From: an uncultured Myxococcaceae bacterium
Lineage (GTDB): Bacteria > Myxococcota_A > Polyangia > Polyangiales > Ga0077539
DNA length: 40,576 bases
Assembly (NCBI GenBank): GCA_945952225.1
Contig: CAMFHP010000073.1
Location: 1 to 40,576 of the forward strand
Direction: 5' to 3'
In this document: piece after piece, positions 1-7,751 of the stretch
How the letters are laid out: each line of letters starts with the position of its first letter
Position numbering within the stretch: the stretch's first letter is position 1
Notes under the pieces: model-generated
Told to the model about the DNA's origin: nothing
What the model saw: the letters and a program-made list of their open reading frames with translations, nothing else
Database searches by the model: none
Position numbers and translations under genes: made by a program

Positions 1-320
1 CGGTGAATGAATTCACCGGCAGAGAAGGGAAAGTCCCTCACGGGACTCGCGATCCTGCGCCGCCTTCGTGGCGCGTTGTTCGGGTGTGTTTCCGATCGTG
101 CGAATGGGCACCGCGTGCGGAGCAGCGGGAGCGATCGTGCGGATGGACACCTCGTGCTGCCGATGAATGAAGCGCGAGTCCCGCAAGGGACTTTCCCTTC
201 CCTGCCGGTGAATTCATTCACCGGCCGCGCACGAGTGCCATCCGCACGCGCTCACCACCGCCAGCACGCGCTCACCACCGGCCGCACGCGAGACCGTTCG
301 CACGATCGGAGACACACCCG
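1..320. repeat. Nested foldback (inverted-repeat) region upstream of msrA
   Basis: This stretch holds no convincing gene. Bases 1-51 and 173-223 are inverted copies of each other with about three mismatches, separated by a 121-base loop. Each arm contains its own palindromes: a CCGGTGAAT/ATTCACCGG core and an AGTCCC/GGGACT hairpin. A second 24-base inverted pair (81-104 against 297-320, one mismatch) encloses the right arm of the first, and GTGCGGATGG at 137-146 is inverted at 238-247. CGATCGTGCG is also directly repeated at 93-102 and 132-141. The window begins at the left arm, so the element may extend further left. It may be a foldback or MITE-like mobile repeat; no transposase is visible. 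Confidence 0.75.
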
Positions 321-353
321 CCGTTGCCCCATCGCGCCATTGCGCGGCGAGCC

Positions 354-378
354 CATGGGCCACACGGTGCGGCCCATG
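354..378. repeat. Perfect 8-bp inverted repeat around the msrA start
   Basis: CATGGGCC at 354-361 is mirrored by GGCCCATG at 371-378 with a nine-base loop. Both plausible msrA start codons (355 and 376) lie in the two arms, so the mRNA hairpin could mask translation initiation. A regulatory role is inference only; it may simply resemble the CATGGGCGC-type repeats downstream of the gene. Confidence 0.5.
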
Positions 379-1011
379 TGGTTCTCGCCCAAGAAGCTCA
401 GTGTGCCGTCGCCCTCCGAGGCCCTCGCCGGACGCGACGAGGCCATCACGGTCAACCCGCGCCACCTCGTGCTCGGCACGTCGGTGCTTCCGCCCTTCGA
501 GCCTGGCACCGAAGAGGTGCTCCTGGGCATGGGCTGCTTCTGGGGCGCGGAACGCAAGATGTGGCAGCTCCCCGGCGTGCGCGTGACGAGCGCGGGCTAC
601 GCAGGCGGACACACGCGCAACCCCACCTACCGCGAAGTGTGCTCGGGCCTCACCGGACACACCGAGGTCGTGCGCGTCGTATGGAACCCGAACGAGCTCC
701 CGTTCACCGACCTGCTCAAGGCGTTCTGGGAGTGCCACGATCCGACGCAGGGGATGCGACAGGGCAACGACGTGGGCACGCAGTACCGCTCGGCGATCTA
801 CTGCACCACCGAGGCGCAGATGGCCGTCGCGCGCAGCTCGCGGGAGGCGTACCAGGCCGCGCTGCGACTCCACGGTCACGCGCCGATCACCACGGAGATC
901 GCCACGGGGCAGACGTTCTATTTCGCCGAGGACTACCACCAGCAGTACCTGCACAAGAACCCCGACGGGTACTGCGGCCTCCAGGGAACGGGCGTCGTCT
1001 GCCCGCGCTGA
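376..1011 (+). CDS. msrA: Peptide-methionine (S)-S-oxide reductase MsrA
   Basis: This enzyme reduces methionine-S-sulfoxide in free or protein-bound form, repairing oxidative damage with electrons from thioredoxin. The catalytic motif [10 protein letters not shown] is present with the nucleophilic cysteine near residue 54, followed by the family blocks [22 protein letters not shown] and [18 protein letters not shown]. Two C-terminal cysteines (GYCG and GVVCP) match the resolving cysteines of E. coli-type MsrA. The reading frame stays open back to base 7, but the upstream part is arginine-rich and comes from foldback repeats, so I start at the ATG before WFSPKKL; an ATG at 355 is the alternative. 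The protein is about 211 residues, normal for the family. It stands alone between repeat regions and converges on the aminotransferase gene. Confidence 0.93.
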   Translation: MWFSPKKLSVPSPSEALAGRDEAITVNPRHLVLGTSVLPPFEPGTEEVLLGMGCFWGAERKMWQLPGVRVTSAGYAGGHTRNPTYREVCSGLTGHTEVVRVVWNPNELPFTDLLKAFWECHDPTQGMRQGNDVGTQYRSAIYCTTEAQMAVARSSREAYQAALRLHGHAPITTEIATGQTFYFAEDYHQQYLHKNPDGYCGLQGTGVVCPR

Positions 1012-1034
1012 ACCGACGGCCCACGCGAGCCCAT

Positions 1035-1266
1035 GGGCGCTCCATGGATTGAGAGCAGGTCCATGGGCGCCATGCATTGGGAGCCAGTCCGTGGGCGCCA
1101 TGCATTGGGAGCCAGCCCATGGGCGCCATGCATTGGGAGCAGGTCCATGGGCGCCATGCATTGGGAGCCAGTCCGTGGGCGCCATGCATTGGGAGCCAGC
1201 CCATGGGCGCCATGCATTGGGAGCCAGCCCATGGGCGCCATGCATTGGGAGCCGGCCCATGGGCGC
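1035..1266. repeat. 28-bp tandem repeat array (about eight units)
   Basis: The core GGGCGCCATGCATTGGGAGC recurs with an exact 28-base period from 1065 (GGG of successive units at 1065, 1093, 1121, 1149, 1177, 1205, 1233 and 1261), preceded by one diverged unit at 1035. Units differ mainly in the last six to eight bases (AGTCCGT, AGCCCAT, GGTCCAT). Each carries the palindromes GGCGCC and ATGCAT. It lies just downstream of the msrA stop codon. There are no unique spacers, so it is not a CRISPR array. Open frames through it translate the repeat and are not genes. Confidence 0.9.
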
Positions 1267-1267
1267 G

Positions 1268-1420
1268 CCCGGGGTTCCGCGACGGACGCGTCACCCCGGG
1301 CTACGGTGCGTTGCCGCGCCGGAGGTCCGGCGCTACCGCCATCGGCTCCATGCAGCGCCGGACGAAGTCCGGTGCGACCGCTCACGGTAGCCCGGGGTGA
1401 AGCGCTGCGCTGAACCCCGG
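1268..1420. repeat. REP-like paired hairpin element
   Basis: Two hairpins with related GC-rich stems face each other. The left stem is CCCGGGGT at 1268-1275 with ACCCCGGG at 1293-1300. The right stem is CCGGGGT at 1392-1398 with ACCCCGG at 1414-1420 plus an inner AGCGC/GCGCT stem. The inner arms are also inverted copies (CACCCCGGGCTAC at 1292-1304 against 1387-1399). Between them are two further hairpins, at 1316-1333 (GCGCCGGA/TCCGGCGC, two-base loop) and 1355-1376. The arrangement resembles a bacterial interspersed mosaic of REP sequences. No RAYT transposase is in the window. Confidence 0.7.
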
Positions 1421-1445
1421 CCACGCGAGCACAGCGGCCACAACC

Positions 1446-1563
1446 CCCACCCGCGCGCACCGCACAAACCCCACCCGCGCGCACCGCACAAACCCCACCC
1501 GCGCGCACCGCACAACCCCTCCCGCGCGCGCCGCACAAACCCCTCCCGCGCGCGCCGCACAGC
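1446..1563. repeat. 24-bp tandem repeat array (five units)
   Basis: A unit of the form CCCACCCGCGCGCACCGCAC repeats about five times with a 24-base period (matching positions at 1449, 1473, 1497, 1520 and 1544, one unit short by a base). The last two units change CACC to CTCC and CACCGC to CGCCGC. It occupies the gap between msrA and the convergent aminotransferase. I see no gene in 1564-1657. Confidence 0.8.
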
Positions 1564-1657
1564 ACCCAACCCCCACTCCCGTGCTTCGAAACACACAGGG
1601 CGCGGCCCACCCCCCGGTGCGCGCGCGCCCTGTGTCACCCGCGGTGCGGGCGTGCGA

Positions 1658-2980
1658 TCAGAGCAGTCCGTCGACGAGGGTGAGGCCCTCTTCGATGATG
1701 TCGAGTCCGTGCTTCAGGTCGTCGCGCGAGATGATGAGCGGCGGGCACACCCACAGCATGTTGAAGCGCGTGAACGCGTAGAGGTGCTTCGACTTCAGGT
1801 GCGCCGCGAGCTTCGTCATCTCGGGCGACGTTCCATTGAAGGGCGCGAGGGGCTCCTTCGTGCCCTTGTCGCGCACGAGTTCCAGCACGCTGAAGAGGCC
1901 GATGGTGCGCACGTCGCCCACGCAGGGGTGCGCGGCCTTCATCGCGTTCAGACGCTCGGCCACGTAGGCGCCCTGCGTCTCGACGTTCTCGAAGATGTGT
2001 TCCTCTTCGTAGAGGTTGAGGTTCGCGACCGCCGCGGCCACGCACACGGGATGTCCCGAGTAGGTGAGGCCGCCCCAGAGCATGTTCTTTTCGAAGTAGT
2101 CCGAGATCTTCTCCGAGAGCACCACGGCGCCGAGGGGCATGTACCCGCTGGTGAGTCCCTTCGCGCAGGTCACGATGTCGGGCTTGATGCCGTAGTGCTG
2201 CGTCGCGAGCCACTTGCCCGTGCGTCCGAAGCCCGCCATCACCTCGTCGTCGATGAGCAGGATGCCGTACTTGTCGCAGAGCGCGCGGAGCTTCGCGTAG
2301 TAGTCATCGGGCGGAACGAGCAGGCCGTTCGAACCGGTGATCCCTTCGACCATGATGGCCGCGATGTTGTTCGGGCCCTCGAAGTGGATGATCTCCTCGA
2401 TGTGGGAGATGCACTCGCGGTGACAGCTCTCGACCTTCTGTCCGAAGGGACAGCGGTAGCAGTACGGGTCGAACACGCGCACCACGTTGGGAATGCCCGG
2501 CTCCACCGGCAGACGACGCGGGTCGCCCGAGGCCGTCATCGCGCCCATGGTGGCGCCGTGATACGAGCGGTAGCGGGTGATGATCTTGTCGCGGCCCGTG
2601 ACCAGCCGCGCGATCTTCATGGCGTTCTCGTTGGCCTCGGCGCCGCCGAGCGTGAAGAACGACTTCTTCAGCCCGGTGACCTCGGCGAGCTTCTTTCCGA
2701 GCTGGGCGCGCGGCTCCGTGGCGAAGCTCGGACCGGCGAAGCAGAGCGTGTCGACCTGCTTCTTGATCGCTTCGAGCATCTTCGGATGCTGATGGCCCAC
2801 GTTGAGGTTGATGAGCTGCGCGCTGAAGTCGAGCCAGCGGTTGCCCTCGCCGTCGGTGAACCACGACCCCTCGCCGCCCGTCATGTGGATGGGGTCGAGC
2901 GCCCCCTGAACGGACCACGAGAAGAGGGTGTACTCGCGGTTGTCTCGCACGATGTCCTTCGAACTGCGCGCTTCACTCAT
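1658..2980 (-). CDS. Class III (omega-type) PLP-dependent aminotransferase
   Basis: A 440-residue fold-type I aminotransferase that moves amino groups between an amine or amino acid and a keto acid using pyridoxal phosphate. The N-terminal block WLDFSAQLINLNVGHQHP, the glycine-rich FFTLGGAEANENAMK, the SYHGATMGAM block, the PLP-binding Asp in LLIDDEVMAGFGRTGKW and the Schiff-base lysine in TCAKGLTSGYMPLGAV are all visible. Length and motifs suit the taurine-pyruvate/beta-alanine/diaminobutyrate group, but substrate cannot be assigned. A CYRCPFG...CHREC cysteine cluster after the SYHG block is notable. The start chosen is ATG at 2980 (MSEARSSKD); the open frame extends upstream without family similarity. 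It is divergent from the ModA-like gene. Confidence 0.88.
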   Translation of the reverse strand: MSEARSSKDIVRDNREYTLFSWSVQGALDPIHMTGGEGSWFTDGEGNRWLDFSAQLINLNVGHQHPKMLEAIKKQVDTLCFAGPSFATEPRAQLGKKLAEVTGLKKSFFTLGGAEANENAMKIARLVTGRDKIITRYRSYHGATMGAMTASGDPRRLPVEPGIPNVVRVFDPYCYRCPFGQKVESCHRECISHIEEIIHFEGPNNIAAIMVEGITGSNGLLVPPDDYYAKLRALCDKYGILLIDDEVMAGFGRTGKWLATQHYGIKPDIVTCAKGLTSGYMPLGAVVLSEKISDYFEKNMLWGGLTYSGHPVCVAAAVANLNLYEEEHIFENVETQGAYVAERLNAMKAAHPCVGDVRTIGLFSVLELVRDKGTKEPLAPFNGTSPEMTKLAAHLKSKHLYAFTRFNMLWVCPPLIISRDDLKHGLDIIEEGLTLVDGLL

Positions 2981-3083
2981 GCGGCCGGAAATACCACGCA
3001 GCCCGAAGCCCCGAGAAGCGTCAACCGCGCACAAGGGACTAACCCCCGCGCGTGATTTCATGGCATTCCCGAAGGCCCCGGTC

Positions 3084-3848
3084 ATGGCCACGGCACCGCG
3101 CAGAACCCTCCGTCTCGCCGCGCTCGCGCTGGTGGTCTTCGCGACCGCCTGCCGCCGCCCGCCCGACGTGACGCTCCGCGTGGCCATCGCGAGCGACCTC
3201 TCGCCCGCGTTCGAAGCCCTCCGCGAGGGCTTCACCAACGAGTCGAACGTGGGGCTCGCGTACCGCTTCGCGCCCTCCGATGCGCTGCTTCAGGAGATGC
3301 AGCAGGGCACCTCGACGCCCTTCGACGTGCTCGTCACCGCCGACGCCGCGCACGTGGGCCGGCTGGTCTCTGTGGGGCGCTGCGAGGAACTCTCGCGCGC
3401 CTTCGCGGGCATGGCCTCGCTGGTGATCGTGACGTCGCCGCGCGCGCCGCGCATCGACGCCGTGGCCTCGCTCGCCGACGCCCGCTACGCCCACGTCGCG
3501 GTGATGAACCCCGAGCGCAGCCCCTTCGGCCGCGCGGCCATGCAGGTGATCACCGGACTCGATGTGTACGAGCCCCTGCGCAATCGGCTGGTGTACGTCG
3601 ACACGGCGCGACGCGCGCTCGAACAGGTGCGCAGCGGCGAGGTCGACGCGGCCATCGTGCCGAGGGTGATCGTGACCGAGGGCGACTCGCTCGCCGTGCC
3701 CGCGGACCTCTACCGCCCGGTGGAGCAGGTGGGCGTCGCGTGCACCCGCGATGCGAAGCGACGCGAGGCCGCGGGACGCTTTCTGCGCTACCTGCAGGAA
3801 GGCGCCGGACGCGCGCGGCTCGAAGCGTACGGGTTCGTGTTTCCGTAG
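3084..3848 (+). CDS. modA: ModA-like molybdate/anion-binding lipoprotein
   Basis: This is a periplasmic solute-binding protein of the ModA (PBP type II) family, about 254 residues, the usual size. It begins with a basic stretch, a hydrophobic segment and a probable lipobox ending FATAC, so it is likely lipid-anchored. Family blocks are VAIASDLSPAFEAL, the GTSTPFDVLVTADAAH segment (the D-x-F/xxAD region of ModA), the NPERSPFGRAAM motif and GEVDAAIVPRV. ModA proteins present molybdate or tungstate to a ModB permease and ModC ATPase, but neither gene is adjacent: the next gene is a helicase. The start may be ATG 3084 or ATG 3060 (MAFPKAPV); 3084 gives a cleaner signal peptide. The ligand is inferred from family only. 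Confidence 0.82.
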   Translation: MATAPRRTLRLAALALVVFATACRRPPDVTLRVAIASDLSPAFEALREGFTNESNVGLAYRFAPSDALLQEMQQGTSTPFDVLVTADAAHVGRLVSVGRCEELSRAFAGMASLVIVTSPRAPRIDAVASLADARYAHVAVMNPERSPFGRAAMQVITGLDVYEPLRNRLVYVDTARRALEQVRSGEVDAAIVPRVIVTEGDSLAVPADLYRPVEQVGVACTRDAKRREAAGRFLRYLQEGAGRARLEAYGFVFP

Positions 3849-3899
3849 AGGGTCGCGGCGGGGGTGCGGCGGGTGTAGAGACCGTCGCAGAGAGCATCC

Positions 3900-6302
3900 A
3901 TGCCGAGAGCACCGTGGGAGCGCGCGCGCGGCGTCGAAGCCGTACTCCGTCAGTGGCAGGGCGACCCCTCGGCGCGGGCGGCGCTCACCGTGCTCGATCG
4001 TGTGGAGCCCTCGACGGGCACGTCCGTGGCGCTTCCCGCGGGGCTGCATCCGGGCCTCGCGCGGGCGCTCACGGAGCGCGGTGTGGCGGGCCTCTACGCG
4101 CACCAGGCGCAGGCCTTCGCGCTGGCCTCGGCGGGGCGCTCGTGGGTGGTCGCCACGCCCACGGCGTCGGGCAAATCGCTCTGTTACAACCTCCCCGTCG
4201 CGCAGCGCATCGCGATGGAGCCGGGGGCGCGGGCGCTGTACCTCTTTCCCACGAGGGCGCTCGCGCGAGACCAGGAGCACGCGCTCGGTGATCTCTTCAA
4301 GCGCGCGGGCCTCGGGCAGCTCGTGGCCACCTACGACGGCGACACGCCCGCCGATGCGCGCAGGGGAATCCGCGAGCGCGCGTCGGTGATCATCACGAAC
4401 CCCGACATGCTCCACGCGGGGGTGCTCCCGCATCACGCCTCGTGGGCGCGGGTGCTGTCGTCGCTGCGCTACGTGGTGGTCGACGAGCTCCACGCGTACA
4501 CGGGCGTCTTCGGATCGCACGTCGCGAACGTGCTCCGACGGCTCGCGCGGGTGGCGCGCTTTCACGGCGCGAACCCCGTGTTTCTCTGCGCCTCGGCGAC
4601 CATCGGCAACCCCGCGGAGCACGCCGCGCGGCTCACGGGCGCGCCCGTCGAGGCCATCACCGAATCGGGCGCTCCCCGCGGCGCGCGCCACGTCGCGGTG
4701 TGGAACCCGCCGCCGCTCAACCCCGAGCTGGGCATCCGTCCGAGCTACCTCAAGAGCGCGGTGCGCGTGGCCTCGGACCTCGTGCGCGCGAAGGTTCCGG
4801 TGCTGGTCTTCGGTCAGTCACGGGGCTCCGTCGAGACCATGCTCCGCTACCTCCGCGACCGTCTGCTCCCCGAAGGAATCTCCGAAGAGCAGATCCAGGC
4901 CTACCGCGGCGGCTACCTCGCGGGCACGCGCCGTCGCATCGAAGAGGCCCTGCGCGCGGGCGAGGTGCGCTGCGTCGTGGCCACGAGCGCGCTGGAGCTC
5001 GGCATCGACGTGGGCGACCTCGACGCGGTGGTGTGCGCGGGCTACCCCGGCACCCTCGCGGCGACGTGGCAGCGCTTCGGTCGCGCGGGCCGTCGCGGGG
5101 AACCGAGCCTCGCGGTGCTCGTTCCGTCGGCGGGCCCCGTGGATCAGTTTCTCGCCGCGGCGCCCGCGTACCTCGTACGCACGGCGGTCGAAGAGGCGCG
5201 CATCGATCCCGACAACGTCGAGGTGCTGCTGCAACACCTCCGTTGTGGGGCCTTCGAGCTCCCCTTTCGCATCGGCGAATCGTACGGAACCGTGCAGGCC
5301 GAGGTGATCGGCGAAGCCCTCGACCTGCTCGCGGAGGAGGGCCTCGTGCACCGCGGGAGTCAGCGCTGGCACTGGGTCGCCGGGCAGTATCCCGCGCAGG
5401 GTGTCTCGCTGCGCTCCGCGGGTCGCGACGCGGTGCTCGTGGTCGATGCGGGACGCGACGTGACCCTCGCCGAGGTCGACGGACGCGCGGCGCGATTGCA
5501 GCTCCACGCGGGGGCGATCTACCAGCACGAGGGGAGCACGTACCTCGTGGAGCGCGTCGACGAGGGCGCGCGCAAGGTGATGGTGGTTCCGTCGCCGCAC
5601 GACTGGTTCACGGAGCCGCTGTCGCGCGTCGAGGTGGCGGTGCTGGAGACCGCCCGCACGGGCACGCTGCGCGACGAGCCCGGCGACGCGTACGGCTACG
5701 GCGAGGTGCAGGTGACGACGCGCCTCGTGGGCTTCAAGCGCATCCGGTTTCACACGCACGAGAACCTCGCCCAGCAGGACCTCGACGGCGAGCCCGTGGA
5801 GATGCAGACCACCGCGTGCTGGCTCGTGCTCGACGAGCCCGCGGTGCAGTCGCTCATGGCGATGCCCGACGACCTGGGCTCCCCCGCGGGGCGACACCGC
5901 GTGCTCGATGGGCTCCGCGGGGTGTCGTATGCGCTGCGCGCACAGGCCTCGCTCGCGCTGATGTGCGCCGCGGGCGATCTCGACAGCACCCTCGGCGGAC
6001 GCCTCGACGACCAGGCCCCGGCGCGCGACGCGCTCACGAACACCAGCACCGCGCCCACGGTGTTTCTCTTCGACGCGGTGTCGGGCGGCGTGGGCCTCGC
6101 GGAGCGCGCGTTCGAACGTCGCCGCGAGCTCCTCGCGCGGGCCCTCGAAGCGGTGCGGCGGTGTCCGTGCGAAGACGGGTGTCCGGCGTGTGTGGCGCCG
6201 GGTCTCGACTCGGGCGCGGCGAGCCGCAAGCGCATGGCCCTCGCGATCTTCGAAGCGCTCGGCGTGACGGGCGACGTGACGGCCGCGGGCGCTCCGCGGT
6301 AG
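3900..6302 (+). CDS. mrfA: MrfA-type (YprA) DEAD/DEAH helicase with C-terminal Zn-cluster
   Basis: An 800-residue superfamily 2 helicase. Walker A is ATPTASGKSLCYNLP near residue 85, Walker B is VVDELH near 195, the SAT motif (CASATIGNP) is near 230, and motif VI GRAGRRGEPS is in the second RecA domain after ATSALELGIDVGDLD. The C-terminal half is the DUF1998 module, ending in a four-cysteine CPCEDGCPACV near residue 755, the metal-binding signature of MrfA. In Bacillus subtilis MrfA works with the nuclease MrfB to repair mitomycin C adducts independently of UvrABC. The next gene, 21 bases downstream on the same strand, is the MrfB homologue, which strongly supports the call. The ATG at 3900 gives the expected N-terminus. 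Confidence 0.92.
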   Translation: MPRAPWERARGVEAVLRQWQGDPSARAALTVLDRVEPSTGTSVALPAGLHPGLARALTERGVAGLYAHQAQAFALASAGRSWVVATPTASGKSLCYNLPVAQRIAMEPGARALYLFPTRALARDQEHALGDLFKRAGLGQLVATYDGDTPADARRGIRERASVIITNPDMLHAGVLPHHASWARVLSSLRYVVVDELHAYTGVFGSHVANVLRRLARVARFHGANPVFLCASATIGNPAEHAARLTGAPVEAITESGAPRGARHVAVWNPPPLNPELGIRPSYLKSAVRVASDLVRAKVPVLVFGQSRGSVETMLRYLRDRLLPEGISEEQIQAYRGGYLAGTRRRIEEALRAGEVRCVVATSALELGIDVGDLDAVVCAGYPGTLAATWQRFGRAGRRGEPSLAVLVPSAGPVDQFLAAAPAYLVRTAVEEARIDPDNVEVLLQHLRCGAFELPFRIGESYGTVQAEVIGEALDLLAEEGLVHRGSQRWHWVAGQYPAQGVSLRSAGRDAVLVVDAGRDVTLAEVDGRAARLQLHAGAIYQHEGSTYLVERVDEGARKVMVVPSPHDWFTEPLSRVEVAVLETARTGTLRDEPGDAYGYGEVQVTTRLVGFKRIRFHTHENLAQQDLDGEPVEMQTTACWLVLDEPAVQSLMAMPDDLGSPAGRHRVLDGLRGVSYALRAQASLALMCAAGDLDSTLGGRLDDQAPARDALTNTSTAPTVFLFDAVSGGVGLAERAFERRRELLARALEAVRRCPCEDGCPACVAPGLDSGAASRKRMALAIFEALGVTGDVTAAGAPR

Positions 6303-6323
6303 AGCAGAGCCACGGCCGCCGCG

Positions 6324-7703
6324 ATGGACCTCCGACGCAAGATCGCACGCCTCCGCACGCAGCCCACCGCACCGACGGACACCCCCGCCGAGCCCGCGGC
6401 CGTCACCGCGCCCGCGGAGCCTGTCGCGCCGACCGTGGAAGCCCTCCCCACCGCGCGCGCCGACGACGAGCTCCGCGCGCGGCTCAAGGCCGTGGCCGCG
6501 AAGACGAAGCGACGCGCGGGCACCACGGCACAACCCGCCGTGGAGCGTCCTCCGTTGCCCGAGTGGCCCTTCGTGGTGCGCCCCGGCGACGAGGGCAGCG
6601 TGCACGTCGCCACGCGGTATTTTCCGGTCGATGCGCGACACGGCGCGGTCTCGCTCGCGAGCGCGCTGGCGGTGACGGGCACACAGGCGGCGACGCTGGG
6701 CATCGACACGGCGCTCCAGGGCTACGACCCGCGGCGCGCGCTCTTCTTCGACACGGAGACCACGGGCCTCGCGGGCGGCACGGGCACGCTGGCCTTTCTT
6801 GTGGGCATGGCGTGGTTCGACGGCGACGCGCTGCGCGTGGAGCAGCTCATGCTCCTCGACCTGGAGCACGAGGCGCCGATGCTCGAACACATCGCGCGAC
6901 GCATCGCCGACGCGGGCGCGCTGGTGACCTTCAACGGCCGCACCTTCGACCTCCCGCTCCTGCGCTCGCGCTTCGTGATGGCGCGCGTGACGCCGCCCGC
7001 GGAGCCGCCGCACTTCGACCTGCTCCACGTCGCGCGGAGGATCTACGGCGCCCGCGTCGAGCGCTGCAACCTCACCACGCTGGAGCGCGACGTGCTCGGC
7101 TTCGAACGCGTGGGCGATGTGGACGGGTCGCAGATTCCTGCGCTGTACCAGCGGTTTCTGCGCGAGGGTGTGCGCGCCCGCGACGCGCTGCTCCCGGTGG
7201 TGGAGCACAACGTGTGGGACCTCGCGGCCCTCGCGGCGCTCTCGGGTGAGCTCGGCGCGCGCCTCGCCCGCGAACACGGCGACGGACGCTTCGAAGCGCA
7301 CGACCTCGTGGGCCTCGCGCGCACCACCCACCGCGCGGGCGACCTCGGACACGCCGTGCGTCTCGCCTCGGAGGCCGCGGCGATGGGCGAGGCCGCGGGT
7401 GATTCGAAGGCCGCGCGCGATGCGCACGTGCTCGCGGCGGGCATCCACAAGCGCACGAAGGATGGCGCCGCGTGGCGCGACCGGCTCCTCGCGGCCCTCG
7501 ACCACGCGCCCGACGATGCGGCGCTCCACCTCGAACTCTCGCGCTGTTACGAGCGTGCGCTGCGCGACCCCGCGAAGGCGCTCGTTCACGCGCTGAAGGC
7601 GGCCGGTGCGGAAGACACCACGGCCCACACGAAGCGCGTCGCACGGCTGCGCGCGCGGGCGAAGAAGCGTCGGCCCGAGCAGCTCCGACTGCCGGGGGTG
7701 TAG
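6324..7703 (+). CDS. mrfB: MrfB-type (YprB) RNase H-like 3'-5' exonuclease with TPR tail
   Basis: A 459-residue protein. Residues 1 to about 130 are low-complexity. The nuclease domain follows: FFDTETTGLAGGTGT near residue 138 gives the first acidic pair, TFNGRTFDLPLL near 201 is Exo II-like, HFDLLHVARR near 231 and the histidine/aspartate-containing VVEHNVWDLAALAAL near 290 complete the metal site. These are the features of the YprB RNase_H_2 family. The C-terminal 130 residues look like TPR helices (ASEAAAMGEAAGD, ALHLELSRCYERAL), as in MrfB. MrfB digests DNA after MrfA unwinding in mitomycin C repair. The pair forms an operon with a 21-base gap. A basic C-terminus (RARAKKRRPEQL) may bind nucleic acid. 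Confidence 0.9.
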   Translation: MDLRRKIARLRTQPTAPTDTPAEPAAVTAPAEPVAPTVEALPTARADDELRARLKAVAAKTKRRAGTTAQPAVERPPLPEWPFVVRPGDEGSVHVATRYFPVDARHGAVSLASALAVTGTQAATLGIDTALQGYDPRRALFFDTETTGLAGGTGTLAFLVGMAWFDGDALRVEQLMLLDLEHEAPMLEHIARRIADAGALVTFNGRTFDLPLLRSRFVMARVTPPAEPPHFDLLHVARRIYGARVERCNLTTLERDVLGFERVGDVDGSQIPALYQRFLREGVRARDALLPVVEHNVWDLAALAALSGELGARLAREHGDGRFEAHDLVGLARTTHRAGDLGHAVRLASEAAAMGEAAGDSKAARDAHVLAAGIHKRTKDGAAWRDRLLAALDHAPDDAALHLELSRCYERALRDPAKALVHALKAAGAEDTTAHTKRVARLRARAKKRRPEQLRLPGV

Positions 7704-7751
7704 TCCGCGCGCCTTGACCCGCACGGGGGCCTCGCGGTACGCCGCCGGGCC

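Noticed and set aside
7-375. Extended N-terminus of MsrA from base 7
   Set aside because: The 123 extra residues come from foldback repeats, are Arg/His-rich and have no counterpart in MsrA proteins of normal length.
1035-1266. Tandem array considered as a CRISPR
   Set aside because: Repeats are contiguous with no unique spacers and no cas genes in the window.
1033-1610. Several overlapping small frames with repeated peptide motifs such as GAMHWEP
   Set aside because: They only translate the 28-bp and 24-bp tandem repeats in all frames; no start signals or homology.
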